Shown here piece by piece: positions 28,926 to 36,771 of a stretch of 64,000 bases of DNA. The notes beneath the pieces are model-generated. The model saw only the letters and a list, made by a program, of their open reading frames with translations. It did not search any database and was not told the origin of the DNA. Location of the stretch: contig JAHFTW010000001.1 of assembly GCA_023269235.1 (NCBI GenBank), positions 107,548 through 171,547 on the forward strand, given 5' to 3'. Position numbers and translations under genes: made by a program. Numbering within the stretch: position 1 is the stretch's first letter; each line of letters begins with the position of its first letter. Source of the stretch: Thermoplasmata archaeon. Lineage in GTDB: Archaea > Thermoplasmatota > E2 > JACPAO01 > JAHFTW01.

Positions 28926-31490
28926 TCAGGCCGCCTGCACCCACGCAGCCAGCGCGGGCGCGAAGCGGTCAAGGAACTCCGCGCGCTCGCGGATGCGCTC
29001 CTCGCCGCGCGCGAACGCCTGCGATGCCGTGCCCTCGAGCCGGGAGCTCCAGAAGGAGACCATGTCCTGCAAGAGCGGGCTGGGCAATTCGCCGGACGCT
29101 TCCACGAGGTTGGCGATCCAGGCTTCCCCGAGGCGCTCTTTCACGAAGGCCCAGTTGGTCTTGACGAAGTCCCAGGCGGCGGCCTGGGCGTGCGGCTCGA
29201 CGAGCATGCCGCGCAGGATGGGTCCGACGGCTTGCGGGGCGATGGTGCCGTCCTTGCACAGGCCTAGGACGCGGGCGACCTGCTCCGGGGCCCGGAAGCC
29301 GCCTAGGACGTACAGGTACCGCTCGGTGTCCTGCGGGCTCGCCTTCTTCTCGCGGCGCGCAAGGAAGGTGGCGAGGTGGGTCTCCAAGGTCGCGGCGTCA
29401 CCCAGGATGGCCTCGATGCCGACAGCGACGCCGGAGAGGTTGGCGTCCACCTTGGCGGGGGCCTTGCGCTCGGCGGCCGCGACGGCGCGGGCCGCGGCGA
29501 TGGCGCTGGGGTCGCGGCCGATGCCGGCGACGGCGCGCAGGAGGGCGGCGCGCTGCAGGCGTTTCTGCGGCGTGTCCTTGGGCGCGGGCTTCGTGCCGAC
29601 GGCGCGCAGGCCGGGGCCGAGGACGCGGGCGACGAAGGCGCGGTAGCGCGGCAGGGCGGCGGGCGCGCGGGTCTCGAGGATGCGCTCGAACTCGCGCAGG
29701 AGCCCGACCTGGTGCTGGAGCACTTCGTAGGGCGCCTCGGGGTCGAGGAGCGAGCGCATCCAGGCGAGGTAGTTCTCGGGCGTCATCTGGCCGGCGCGCA
29801 GCTGGGCGCCCGCGTCGCGCAGGAGCGCCACGCGCTCGGCGGGCGGCAGCGTGGCGGCGGCTTGGGCGAGGCCGGGGCGCAGCGGGGCTGCGATGGCGGA
29901 TCGCAGGAAGCCGACGTCGCCGGCGTTGGGCCACAGCCACTTCAGGGTCCCCTCGACGGGGAGGGCGACGCGCTCTTCGGCGGCAGCGAGTAGGTGGCGG
30001 TGCTCGTGCACGCCGGCCGCGTCCTCGTAGCGGATGACGAGCGGGATGCGCCACAGGGTCTTCTCGGCGGGGGCGAGCGGGCTGGAACGGGCGCGTTCCT
30101 GGCGCAGCGTCAGGGCGCCGCGCTCCCAGGCGGCGGAGACGACGGGGTGGCCGGGCTGCGTGATCCAGTCCTGCATGATGCCGGAGACGTCCTGGCCGGA
30201 GGCCTGGCCGAGGTGGCGCCACAGGTCGGACCCCTTCGCGTTGCCGAGCCTGAACTCACCCATGTAAGAGCGAAGTCCGGCGCGGAACGTGTCGTCGCCG
30301 AGATAGGCGTGGAGCATGCGGAGCACCGCGGAGCCCTTGCCGTACGTGATGGCATCGAAGAGCTCGGACGCTTCGGCGGGGCTCTGGACGGGCGTGTAGA
30401 TGGCGTGCGTCTTGGCGAGCGCGTCGGTGCCCATCGCGGAGCCGGCGCGCTGGCGGAAGCGGGTCCAGACGTCGAGGTCCGGGGCGAGCGCGTCCACGGC
30501 GCGGTGCGCCATCCACTCCGCGAAGGCCTCGTTGAGCCACAAGTCGTCCCACCAGGCCATCGTGACCAGGTCGCCGAACCACATGTGCGCGAACTCGTGC
30601 GCGACGACGAGGGCGACGTCGCGGCGGTCGTCCCACGACGAGGCGGCGGGGTCCACCAGGAGGAGGCTGGGGCGGAAGGTGACGAGGCCTGCGTTCTCCA
30701 TGGCGCCGAAGGCGAAACTGGGGACTGCGACCTGGTCGTACTTCCCGAAGGCGTACTTCTGGCCGTAGGCCTTCTCGAACCAGGGCAGAAGCTCGGCGGC
30801 GAAGTCGCGGGCGTGACGACCCAGGGCCTCGCGGCCGCCGAGGGCCCAGACGCGGAACGGGACGCCGTTCACGGTCTTCGCCGGCAGGGCCGCGAAGTCG
30901 CCCACCACGACGGCGGCAAGGTAGCTTGCCATCGGCGGCGTCGGCTTGAACGTGGTCGTGGCGAGCGGGCCGGCGACCTTGCGGCTGGTCTGCGCGCCGT
31001 TCGTGAGGACGGTGGCATCCTTCGGGGCGGTGACGGTCCATGCCCACGAGGACTTGAAGTCGGGCTCGTCGAAGCAGGGCACGAAGCTGCGCGCGTCGGT
31101 GGCCTCGCACTGCGTCACGAGACAGGAGTCGGGGCCGTCCTTGGAGAGGTAGAGGCCCGCCATGCCGTTGCTGACGGTGCCCGTGTACACGACCTCGACG
31201 GTGAGCTTGCCGGCGGCGACCTTGCGGGGCACGCGGAGCACCACCTGCTCGTCGGCCGCCTTGGAGCTGACTTTCGCGGTCTGGCGCGTCTTGCCCTGGA
31301 CGAGCGCGGCCTCTTTGATGCGCAATCCCTTGGCGTGCAGGCGCAGTTCGGTGAACGCCTTGGACGCGGTGGCGGCGAGGCGCAACGTGGCGCTGTACTC
31401 CGGCTTCGCGGGGTCGGCCGTGAGGTGGAGGTCGTAGCGGACGGGGAGGACCGTGCGCGGGAGGCGGGACGACGAGGTGGAGGCGCTCAC
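28926..31490 (-). CDS. M1-family aminopeptidase (aminopeptidase N/tricorn-interacting-factor type)
   Basis: The protein has 854 residues from the GTG before 'SASTSSSRLPRTVLPVRYDLHL'; codons further upstream are Pro/Arg-rich and lack family similarity. It has the exopeptidase 'GAMEN' motif and the zinc site 'HEFAHMWFGDLVTMAWWDDLWLNEAFAEW' (H-E-x-x-H with the third ligand Glu in N-E-A-F-A-E). The C-terminal helical ERAP1-like half is complete. There is no signal peptide, so it probably acts in the cytoplasm on peptides released by proteases, like tricorn factors F2/F3 of Thermoplasma. It is convergent with ppdK, and its promoter region lies back to back with the trp operon leader. Confidence 0.92.
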   Translation of the reverse strand: MSASTSSSRLPRTVLPVRYDLHLTADPAKPEYSATLRLAATASKAFTELRLHAKGLRIKEAALVQGKTRQTAKVSSKAADEQVVLRVPRKVAAGKLTVEVVYTGTVSNGMAGLYLSKDGPDSCLVTQCEATDARSFVPCFDEPDFKSSWAWTVTAPKDATVLTNGAQTSRKVAGPLATTTFKPTPPMASYLAAVVVGDFAALPAKTVNGVPFRVWALGGREALGRHARDFAAELLPWFEKAYGQKYAFGKYDQVAVPSFAFGAMENAGLVTFRPSLLLVDPAASSWDDRRDVALVVAHEFAHMWFGDLVTMAWWDDLWLNEAFAEWMAHRAVDALAPDLDVWTRFRQRAGSAMGTDALAKTHAIYTPVQSPAEASELFDAITYGKGSAVLRMLHAYLGDDTFRAGLRSYMGEFRLGNAKGSDLWRHLGQASGQDVSGIMQDWITQPGHPVVSAAWERGALTLRQERARSSPLAPAEKTLWRIPLVIRYEDAAGVHEHRHLLAAAEERVALPVEGTLKWLWPNAGDVGFLRSAIAAPLRPGLAQAAATLPPAERVALLRDAGAQLRAGQMTPENYLAWMRSLLDPEAPYEVLQHQVGLLREFERILETRAPAALPRYRAFVARVLGPGLRAVGTKPAPKDTPQKRLQRAALLRAVAGIGRDPSAIAAARAVAAAERKAPAKVDANLSGVAVGIEAILGDAATLETHLATFLARREKKASPQDTERYLYVLGGFRAPEQVARVLGLCKDGTIAPQAVGPILRGMLVEPHAQAAAWDFVKTNWAFVKERLGEAWIANLVEASGELPSPLLQDMVSFWSSRLEGTASQAFARGEERIRERAEFLDRFAPALAAWVQAA

Positions 31491-31584
31491 GGCGCGCAAG
31501 ACTGGCGGTCGGGCTTGAGGGTTCGGGTCGGGTCCTGGGCCGCGGGCCCGCCGGGCGTGTGGTATTGGCCTGCCCAGGCCGGAA

Positions 31585-31661
31585 GTCAAATCCCCATGAA
31601 GGCAAAAAGGAACAATTGAGAGCAGTAATGGCTAATAGAGAACTTCAATGAGCTTCGCCGT
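31585..31661 (+). promoter_or_regulatory. A/T-rich leader of the trp operon with minute open frames
   Basis: This is one of the most A/T-rich stretches of the window. It could contain a promoter and start site for trpD. Three minute frames are visible: ATG…TGA at 31596-31619 (8 codons), ATG at 31628 to TGA at 31651, and ATG at 31648 to TGA at 31665. The second overlaps the third as ATGA, and the third overlaps the trpD GTG as GTGA. None contains Trp codons, so classical Trp-codon attenuation is not supported. A binding site for a trp repressor is possible but unrecognised. Confidence 0.4.
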
Positions 31662-32747
31662 GTGAACGTGAACCCGACCCTCCAGCCCTCGCGCCCCGCC
31701 TCGCTCCATCCAGGAACGAACGGCAAGACGCCGTTCTCCGTCCTTCTCGACCGCCTCCTGGACGACCAGCCGCTGCGCGAGACCGACGCCGAGCGCCTCA
31801 TGGACGACATCCTGGACGGCGCCCTCGGGCCAGAACGGCTCGCCGCGTTCATCACGGCCTTGCGCGCCCGTCCCCCCCAGGCGGACGGCCTCGCCGGCAT
31901 GGCCTTGAGCCTCCGCCGCCACGCCCGCCCGGTCGAGCGCGCCCCCGGCCTCCTGCTCGACACGTGCGGCACGGGCGCCGCGCGGCTGAAGACGTTCAAC
32001 GCCAGCACCTCCACCGCCTTCGTCGTCGCGGCGTGCGGCGTGCCGGTCGCCAAGCATGGCAACCGCAGCGTGACGCGCCCGAGCGGCAGCTCCGACCTCC
32101 TGGAGTCCGCGGGCGCCCGCCTCGACCTGGACCCGGCGCAGGCCGGGGCCCTCCTCGCGAGGCTCGGCATCGTCGTGCTCCATGCCCCGACCCACCATCC
32201 GTCGCTCCGCCATGCCGCCGACGTGCGCAAGGCCCTCGGCGTCCGGACCGTCTTCAACCTGCTTGGCCCGCTGTGCAACCCCGCCGCGCCGACGCACCAG
32301 GTCCTGGGCGTCGCGGAGCCGCGCCTCCTGCGGCCGATGGCCGACGCCCTCGTCCGGCTCGGATGCGACGAGGCCTACGTCCTGCACGGCGAGCCCGGGT
32401 TCGACGACGCCTCGCCCGCCGGCCTTGTCCACACCCTCCGCGTCCACCAGGGGAAGGTCGGCCCGCCGCGCGTCGTGACCCCCGAGGAGGTCGGGATCGC
32501 GCCCTGCCACCCTGACGCTCTCGCGCCCGTCGGCAAGGACGAGGCGCCCGCGCTGGCCCGCGCGGTCCTCGACGGCCGCGCCGGGCCGCGCAGCGACATG
32601 GTGGCCTTCAACGCCGCCTTCGCCCTCCACCTTGCAGGCCGCAGCGCCACCCTCGCCGACGGCGTGCGGGACGCGCGCGCCGCGATGGACTCCGGACGAC
32701 CGCGGGCGCTCTTCGACGCCTACGTCGCCGCCACGCGCGGGGCGTGA
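31662..32747 (+). CDS. trpD: Anthranilate phosphoribosyltransferase
   Basis: The protein has 361 residues from GTG. The PRPP/anthranilate motifs are 'LLDTCGTGAARLKTFNASTSTAFVVAACGVPVAKHGNRSVTRPSGSSDLLE' (D-x-C/V-G-T-G, then K-H-G-N-R-x-x-x-S-x-x-G/S-S-x-D) and 'VFNLLGPLCNPA'. Two of the positions are slightly altered from the usual T-G-G-D and K-H-G-N-R-A-x-S-S. It transfers phosphoribosyl from PRPP to anthranilate in tryptophan synthesis. It is the first gene of a trpD-trpCF-trpB-trpA-hydrolase-kynureninase-like unit. No trpE or trpG is in the window. Confidence 0.92.
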   Translation: MNVNPTLQPSRPASLHPGTNGKTPFSVLLDRLLDDQPLRETDAERLMDDILDGALGPERLAAFITALRARPPQADGLAGMALSLRRHARPVERAPGLLLDTCGTGAARLKTFNASTSTAFVVAACGVPVAKHGNRSVTRPSGSSDLLESAGARLDLDPAQAGALLARLGIVVLHAPTHHPSLRHAADVRKALGVRTVFNLLGPLCNPAAPTHQVLGVAEPRLLRPMADALVRLGCDEAYVLHGEPGFDDASPAGLVHTLRVHQGKVGPPRVVTPEEVGIAPCHPDALAPVGKDEAPALARAVLDGRAGPRSDMVAFNAAFALHLAGRSATLADGVRDARAAMDSGRPRALFDAYVAATRGA

Positions 32748-32751
32748 ACTC

Positions 32752-34104
32752 CTGCCCCTTCAGGCCCCTACGGGGCTCCTCGATGGGCTGGTCGCCGCCG
32801 CCCGTCGCCGCGTCGCCACCGGGGGGTACGACGCGGCCCCGGAGGGTCGCCCCACCGGCAGTCTGGTGGCCGCCGTCACGGCGCGTCGGCCCGGACTCGT
32901 CGCGGAGGTCAAGCCACGTTCCCCGAGCGAAGGGCCTCTTCTGCGGATGGCGCCCCTCGACTTCGCGAGCGAGGTCGTGGCGGGGGGCGCGGATGCCTTG
33001 AGCGTGCTCACCGACCCCGACTTCTTCGGCGGCTCCCTCGCGACCCTCGCCGCACTGGCCAAGGCCGGCGTCCCGACCCTGATGAAGGACATCCTCGTGG
33101 ACGAGCGCCAGCTCGACGCCGCCCGCACGGCCGGGGCCGCCGCCGTCCTGCTCATCGAGCGCGTGCTGGGGGCCGACCGGCGCGCCATCTTGGTCCGGGC
33201 CGCGCACGACCGCGGGCTCGAGGTGCTGCTGGAGACGCACGGCCTGCGGGAGACCGAGGCGGTCCGCGGCGCCCGCGCCGACCTGGTCGGCGTCAATGCC
33301 CGCGACCTTGCGACGTTCCAGGTGGACCGCGCCGAGGCCCTGGCTGCCGTCCGAGTGGCGGCCGACCATGGCCCGACGCTGCTCCTCTCCGGCGTGCGCG
33401 ACCGCCGCGACGTCGCGGAGGCGGCCGCTCACGGGGCCACGGCCATCCTCGTCGGCACGAGCGTCTTGCGAAGCCCCGTCCCCCGTCTTGCGGTGCGCGC
33501 CCTGCGCCGCCCGCTCGCGAAGGTGTGCGGCCTGCGCGACGCCGACGGTGTCGTCTGCGCCTCCGGCGCCGACCTGGCAGGATTCATCCTCTCTGACGGC
33601 TCGCCGCGCGCCGCGGCGCCGGCCGACCTCCCCGCCCTGATGGAGCAAGCGCGCGACGTCGGCCTCGCCCCCGTCCTCGTCACCGACGTCCCGGACCCTG
33701 CACGCATCCTCGCCGCGGCCCGGCAGGCCAAGCCGACGCTGGTCCAGTTGCATGGTCCTGCCAAGGCCGCCGCCGCGTCGTTGAACAAAGCAGGGTTCAC
33801 GGTCTTCTTCGCCACCCAGCCGGGCGAGGCCATCGCCGCCGACGCGGAGGGCGTCGTCCTGGACTCAGGCGCGGGAGGCTCAGGCGAGGCCCATGACTGG
33901 AGGCTCGATGGCCGCTCCCTCGCAGGACGGCGCGGCCTTCTGGCGTTCGTCGCCGGCGGCCTCGACGCCGACAACGCCCCCGCCGCGCTGGCCGCAAGCG
34001 GCGCCGCCGGGGCCGACGCCTCCAGCCGCCTCGAGACGTCGCCGGGCCGCAAGGACCGGGCGCGCGTGCGGGCGTTCATCGCCGCCGTGCAGGGTGCCGC
34101 ATGA
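32752..34104 (+). CDS. trpC: Fused indole-3-glycerol-phosphate synthase / phosphoribosylanthranilate isomerase
   Basis: This is a TrpC-TrpF fusion of about 450 residues. IGPS landmarks are 'LLDGLVAAARRRVATG', 'VAEVKPRSPSEG' (catalytic Lys), 'ALSVLTDPDFFGG', 'TLMKDILVDERQL' and 'LVGVNARDLATFQVD'. PRAI begins at 'LAKVCGLRDADGV' and ends 'AFVAGGLDADNAPAAL'. Homology to IGPS clearly extends back to the codons right after the trpD stop, but no in-frame ATG, GTG or TTG lies there. The nearest are TTG 32632 (deep inside trpD) and GTG 32866 (inside the domain). I place the start at a CTG by homology; a GTG at 32744 with the usual GTGA overlap is in another frame. The start is unresolved. Confidence 0.82.
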   Translation: MPLQAPTGLLDGLVAAARRRVATGGYDAAPEGRPTGSLVAAVTARRPGLVAEVKPRSPSEGPLLRMAPLDFASEVVAGGADALSVLTDPDFFGGSLATLAALAKAGVPTLMKDILVDERQLDAARTAGAAAVLLIERVLGADRRAILVRAAHDRGLEVLLETHGLRETEAVRGARADLVGVNARDLATFQVDRAEALAAVRVAADHGPTLLLSGVRDRRDVAEAAAHGATAILVGTSVLRSPVPRLAVRALRRPLAKVCGLRDADGVVCASGADLAGFILSDGSPRAAAPADLPALMEQARDVGLAPVLVTDVPDPARILAAARQAKPTLVQLHGPAKAAAASLNKAGFTVFFATQPGEAIAADAEGVVLDSGAGGSGEAHDWRLDGRSLAGRRGLLAFVAGGLDADNAPAALAASGAAGADASSRLETSPGRKDRARVRAFIAAVQGAA

Positions 34105-35279
34105 GCGACCCGGACGCCGCCGGCTACTTCGACGCGTACGGCGGCCGATGGGTCGGCGAGACGCTGGTGCCGGCCCTCCAGCGCGTCGAGGCGGCGTTCC
34201 GCTCCGCGCGCGCCGACCCCGCCTTCGGGGCCGAACTCGCGGAGTTGAACCAGCACTACGGCGGCCGCCCGACGCCGCTCACGCTCGCGCGCCGCCTCAC
34301 CGGCCACGCCGGCGGGGCGCGCATCTGGCTCAAGCGCGAGGATCTCGTGCACGGCGGCGCGCACAAGTTCAACAACGTCATGGGCCAGGCGCTGCTCGCC
34401 AAGCGGATGGGCGCCAAGCGCATCATTGCCGAGACAGGCGCCGGTCAGCACGGGGTCGCCGCAGCGATGGCGGGCGCTGTCCTCGGCCTCCCGGTCGAGG
34501 TCTACATGGGCGCGAAGGACGTGGCGCGGCAGGCGCCCAATGCGCAGCGCATGCGTCTCTTCGGGGCCACGCTCCACCCGGTCGAGCAAGGCAGCGCCAC
34601 TCTCAAGGACGCCGTCAACGCGGCGCTGCGCGACTGGGCCGCGCACCCGGACGACACCTACTACCTCATCGGCTCCGTCGTGGGGCCGCACCCGTTCCCG
34701 TGGATGGTCCGCACGTTCCAGTCGGTCATCGGCGCCGAGACGCGCGCGCAGTTCCCCGACCGCGCGGGCCGCCCCTTCCCCGACGCCGTCGTCGCCTGCG
34801 TGGGCGGCGGCAGCAACGCCATCGGGTCCTTCAGCGCCTTCCTGGACGATCCGGTCGCCTTGGTCGGCGTCGAGGCGGCAGGGCATGGGCTGGACTCGGG
34901 GCACCACGCCGCGACCGCCGCGCGCGGGAGCCCAGGCATCCTGCACGGCGCGCGCAGCCTCCTGCTGCAGGACGGCGACGGCCAGGTCGTCGAGGCGCAC
35001 AGCATCAGCGCCGGTCTCGACTACCCCGGCATCGGCCCCGAGCTCGCCGCGCTGCGGGACCGCGGCCGACTCCGCTTCGCCTCCGCCACGGACCGCGAGG
35101 CGGTCGCCGCCTGCCGGACGCTGGCGCGCGCCGAGGGCATCCTCGCGGCGCTCGAGTCGAGCCACGCCGTTGCCGAAGCGATTCGGCTCGCCCCGCTCCT
35201 CGGCAAGGATGCGGACCTCGTCGTCACCCTTTCTGGCCGCGGCGACAAGGACCTCGCCACGCTGGAGGCGACCCCGTGA
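34101..35279 (+). CDS. trpB: Tryptophan synthase beta subunit
   Basis: The protein has 392 residues and starts at ATG in the trpCF stop (ATGA). The TrpB1-type sequence shows 'GYFDAYGGRWVGETL', 'IWLKREDLVHGGAHKFNNVMGQALLAKRMG' with the PLP Lys at 89, 'AETGAGQHGVAAA', the phosphate-binding 'CVGGGSNAIG', and 'SISAGLDYPGIGPE'. It condenses indole with serine and is expected to pair with the adjacent TrpA. It lacks the long insertion of TrpB2. The overlap on both sides implies tight translational coupling. Confidence 0.96.
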   Translation: MSDPDAAGYFDAYGGRWVGETLVPALQRVEAAFRSARADPAFGAELAELNQHYGGRPTPLTLARRLTGHAGGARIWLKREDLVHGGAHKFNNVMGQALLAKRMGAKRIIAETGAGQHGVAAAMAGAVLGLPVEVYMGAKDVARQAPNAQRMRLFGATLHPVEQGSATLKDAVNAALRDWAAHPDDTYYLIGSVVGPHPFPWMVRTFQSVIGAETRAQFPDRAGRPFPDAVVACVGGGSNAIGSFSAFLDDPVALVGVEAAGHGLDSGHHAATAARGSPGILHGARSLLLQDGDGQVVEAHSISAGLDYPGIGPELAALRDRGRLRFASATDREAVAACRTLARAEGILAALESSHAVAEAIRLAPLLGKDADLVVTLSGRGDKDLATLEATP

Positions 35280-36052
35280 CCCGGCTGCGCGACGCAATCC
35301 TCCGGGCCCGCGCCGACGGGCGCGCCTTCCTGGCCGCGTACTGGCCCGCCGGCTATCCGTCGCCCGCAACGGACGCCGCCTTCCTGCGCGCCGTCGCCTC
35401 GGCCGACCTGGTGGAAGTGGGCGTCCCGTTCAGCGACCCGTCCGCGGACGGCCCTGTGCTCCAGGCCGCAAGCCGGCAGGCGCTCGACGCGGGCGCGACG
35501 GTCCAGCACGCCCTCGACCGGGTCCGGGACCTTCGGGCCGAGCATGCAGAGCTTCCGCTCGCTCTGATGACGTACGCGAACCTGGTCCACCACTCGGGCT
35601 GGGAGGGCTTTGCGCGGCGCGCCGCCGAGGCCGGCGCGGACGCCCTCATCCTGCCCGATGTCCCGATGGAGGAATCGGGCAGCATCCGCGCGGCCTTGGC
35701 CGACAACGGCCTGGCTTGGGTGCCGTTTGCCTCGCCTGTCTCCGGCGTATCCCGAGTGGCCGCGGCCGCTTCCCAGGCCACCGGCTTCCTCTACCTCACG
35801 GCCAACGTCGGCCTCACCGGCCAGGCCGGGTTGCCGGCCACGGCCGAGGCGACCGTGCGCAGCACGCGCGCGGCCTGCGGCGACGTCCCCCTGCTGGCAG
35901 GGTTCGGCGTGCGCGGCGCGGACGACGTGCGCCGCCTTCACCGGGCAGGCGCGGACGGGGCCATCGTCGGCTCGGCCCTGGTCGAGCGCGCCCCCGAAGG
36001 CCCCGAGGCCGTGGGGCGCCTGGTGCGTGCCCTGCACGGAGGCGGCGCATGA
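35276..36052 (+). CDS. trpA: Tryptophan synthase alpha subunit
   Basis: The protein has 258 residues from GTG overlapping the trpB stop. The TIM barrel has 'AYWPAGYPS', the catalytic Glu and Asp in 'LVEVGVPFSDPSADGPVLQAASRQAL', 'LMTYANLV', 'LILPDVPMEESG', 'LTANVGLTGQ' and 'LLAGFGVRGADDV'. It cleaves indole-3-glycerol phosphate to indole and glyceraldehyde-3-phosphate. Its stop overlaps the following hydrolase start (ATGA), so that gene is part of the same operon. Confidence 0.95.
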   Translation: MTRLRDAILRARADGRAFLAAYWPAGYPSPATDAAFLRAVASADLVEVGVPFSDPSADGPVLQAASRQALDAGATVQHALDRVRDLRAEHAELPLALMTYANLVHHSGWEGFARRAAEAGADALILPDVPMEESGSIRAALADNGLAWVPFASPVSGVSRVAAAASQATGFLYLTANVGLTGQAGLPATAEATVRSTRAACGDVPLLAGFGVRGADDVRRLHRAGADGAIVGSALVERAPEGPEAVGRLVRALHGGGA

Positions 36053-36771
36053 CCGCATCCCCCGTCGTGTTCCTCCACGGCGTCGGCTCGACGCCCCAGG
36101 TCTGGGAAGCGCAGGTCGCCGCCGTGGCGCCGCGCCGAGGCCTCGCCATCCCCTTTCCAGGCTATCTTCCAGGAACGGGGCCCGCGCCGACCGACGGCCC
36201 CGCGCTCGCGGACCGCCTCTGGCAAGCCGTCGACCAGGCGGGGGCCGACAACGTCCACGTGGTGGGTCTCAGTCTCGGCGCCGTCGCGGCGCTGCACATG
36301 CACGAGGCAACCCCGAAGCGCATCCTCAGCCTCGTGCTCGCGGACGGGTTCCTGCAGCATCCCCAGGGCGCCACCATCCTCGCCTCCGCATCCGAGACGC
36401 TAGAGCAGTCCGGCATGGCGGGCCTCGCAGCATCCCGCGCCCCGCGCGTGCTTGCGCCCGGGGCACCCGCCGAGATGGTGGGCCGCGTGCGGGACACCAT
36501 GGCGAACCTTCCACCCGACGCGTACCGCGCCGCCAGCCGCATCGTCTGGCTCGCCGACGTGCGCACCCAGGCCCGTCGCGTCCGCGCCCCGACGACCGTC
36601 CTTGTCGGCGAGGAGGATGTCGTCACGCCACTGGCGCTGAGCCAGGCGACGGCCGCCGCCATCCCGGGAGCGCGGCTCGTCCGCATCCCGGGCGCCGGCC
36701 ATCTCAGCAACCTCGACCGGCCGGAGGCCTTCAACGCGGCCTTGCGCACCCACTTGGAGGGCTTGCCATGA
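36049..36771 (+). CDS. Alpha/beta-hydrolase in the trp operon
   Basis: The protein has 240 residues. 'VVFLHGVGSTPQVWE' forms the oxyanion HG motif. The nucleophile elbow 'V-G-L-S-L-G-A-V-A' puts Ser at 75, the acid is in 'LVGEEDVVTP', and the catalytic His is His218 in 'IPGAGHLSNLDRPEAF'. The fold is that of carboxylesterases, lactonases and MhpC-like enzymes. The position, overlapping both trpA and a kynureninase-like gene, raises the possibility of an N-formylkynurenine amidase-type role. The sequence alone does not specify the substrate. Confidence 0.8.
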   Translation: MTASPVVFLHGVGSTPQVWEAQVAAVAPRRGLAIPFPGYLPGTGPAPTDGPALADRLWQAVDQAGADNVHVVGLSLGAVAALHMHEATPKRILSLVLADGFLQHPQGATILASASETLEQSGMAGLAASRAPRVLAPGAPAEMVGRVRDTMANLPPDAYRAASRIVWLADVRTQARRVRAPTTVLVGEEDVVTPLALSQATAAAIPGARLVRIPGAGHLSNLDRPEAFNAALRTHLEGLP

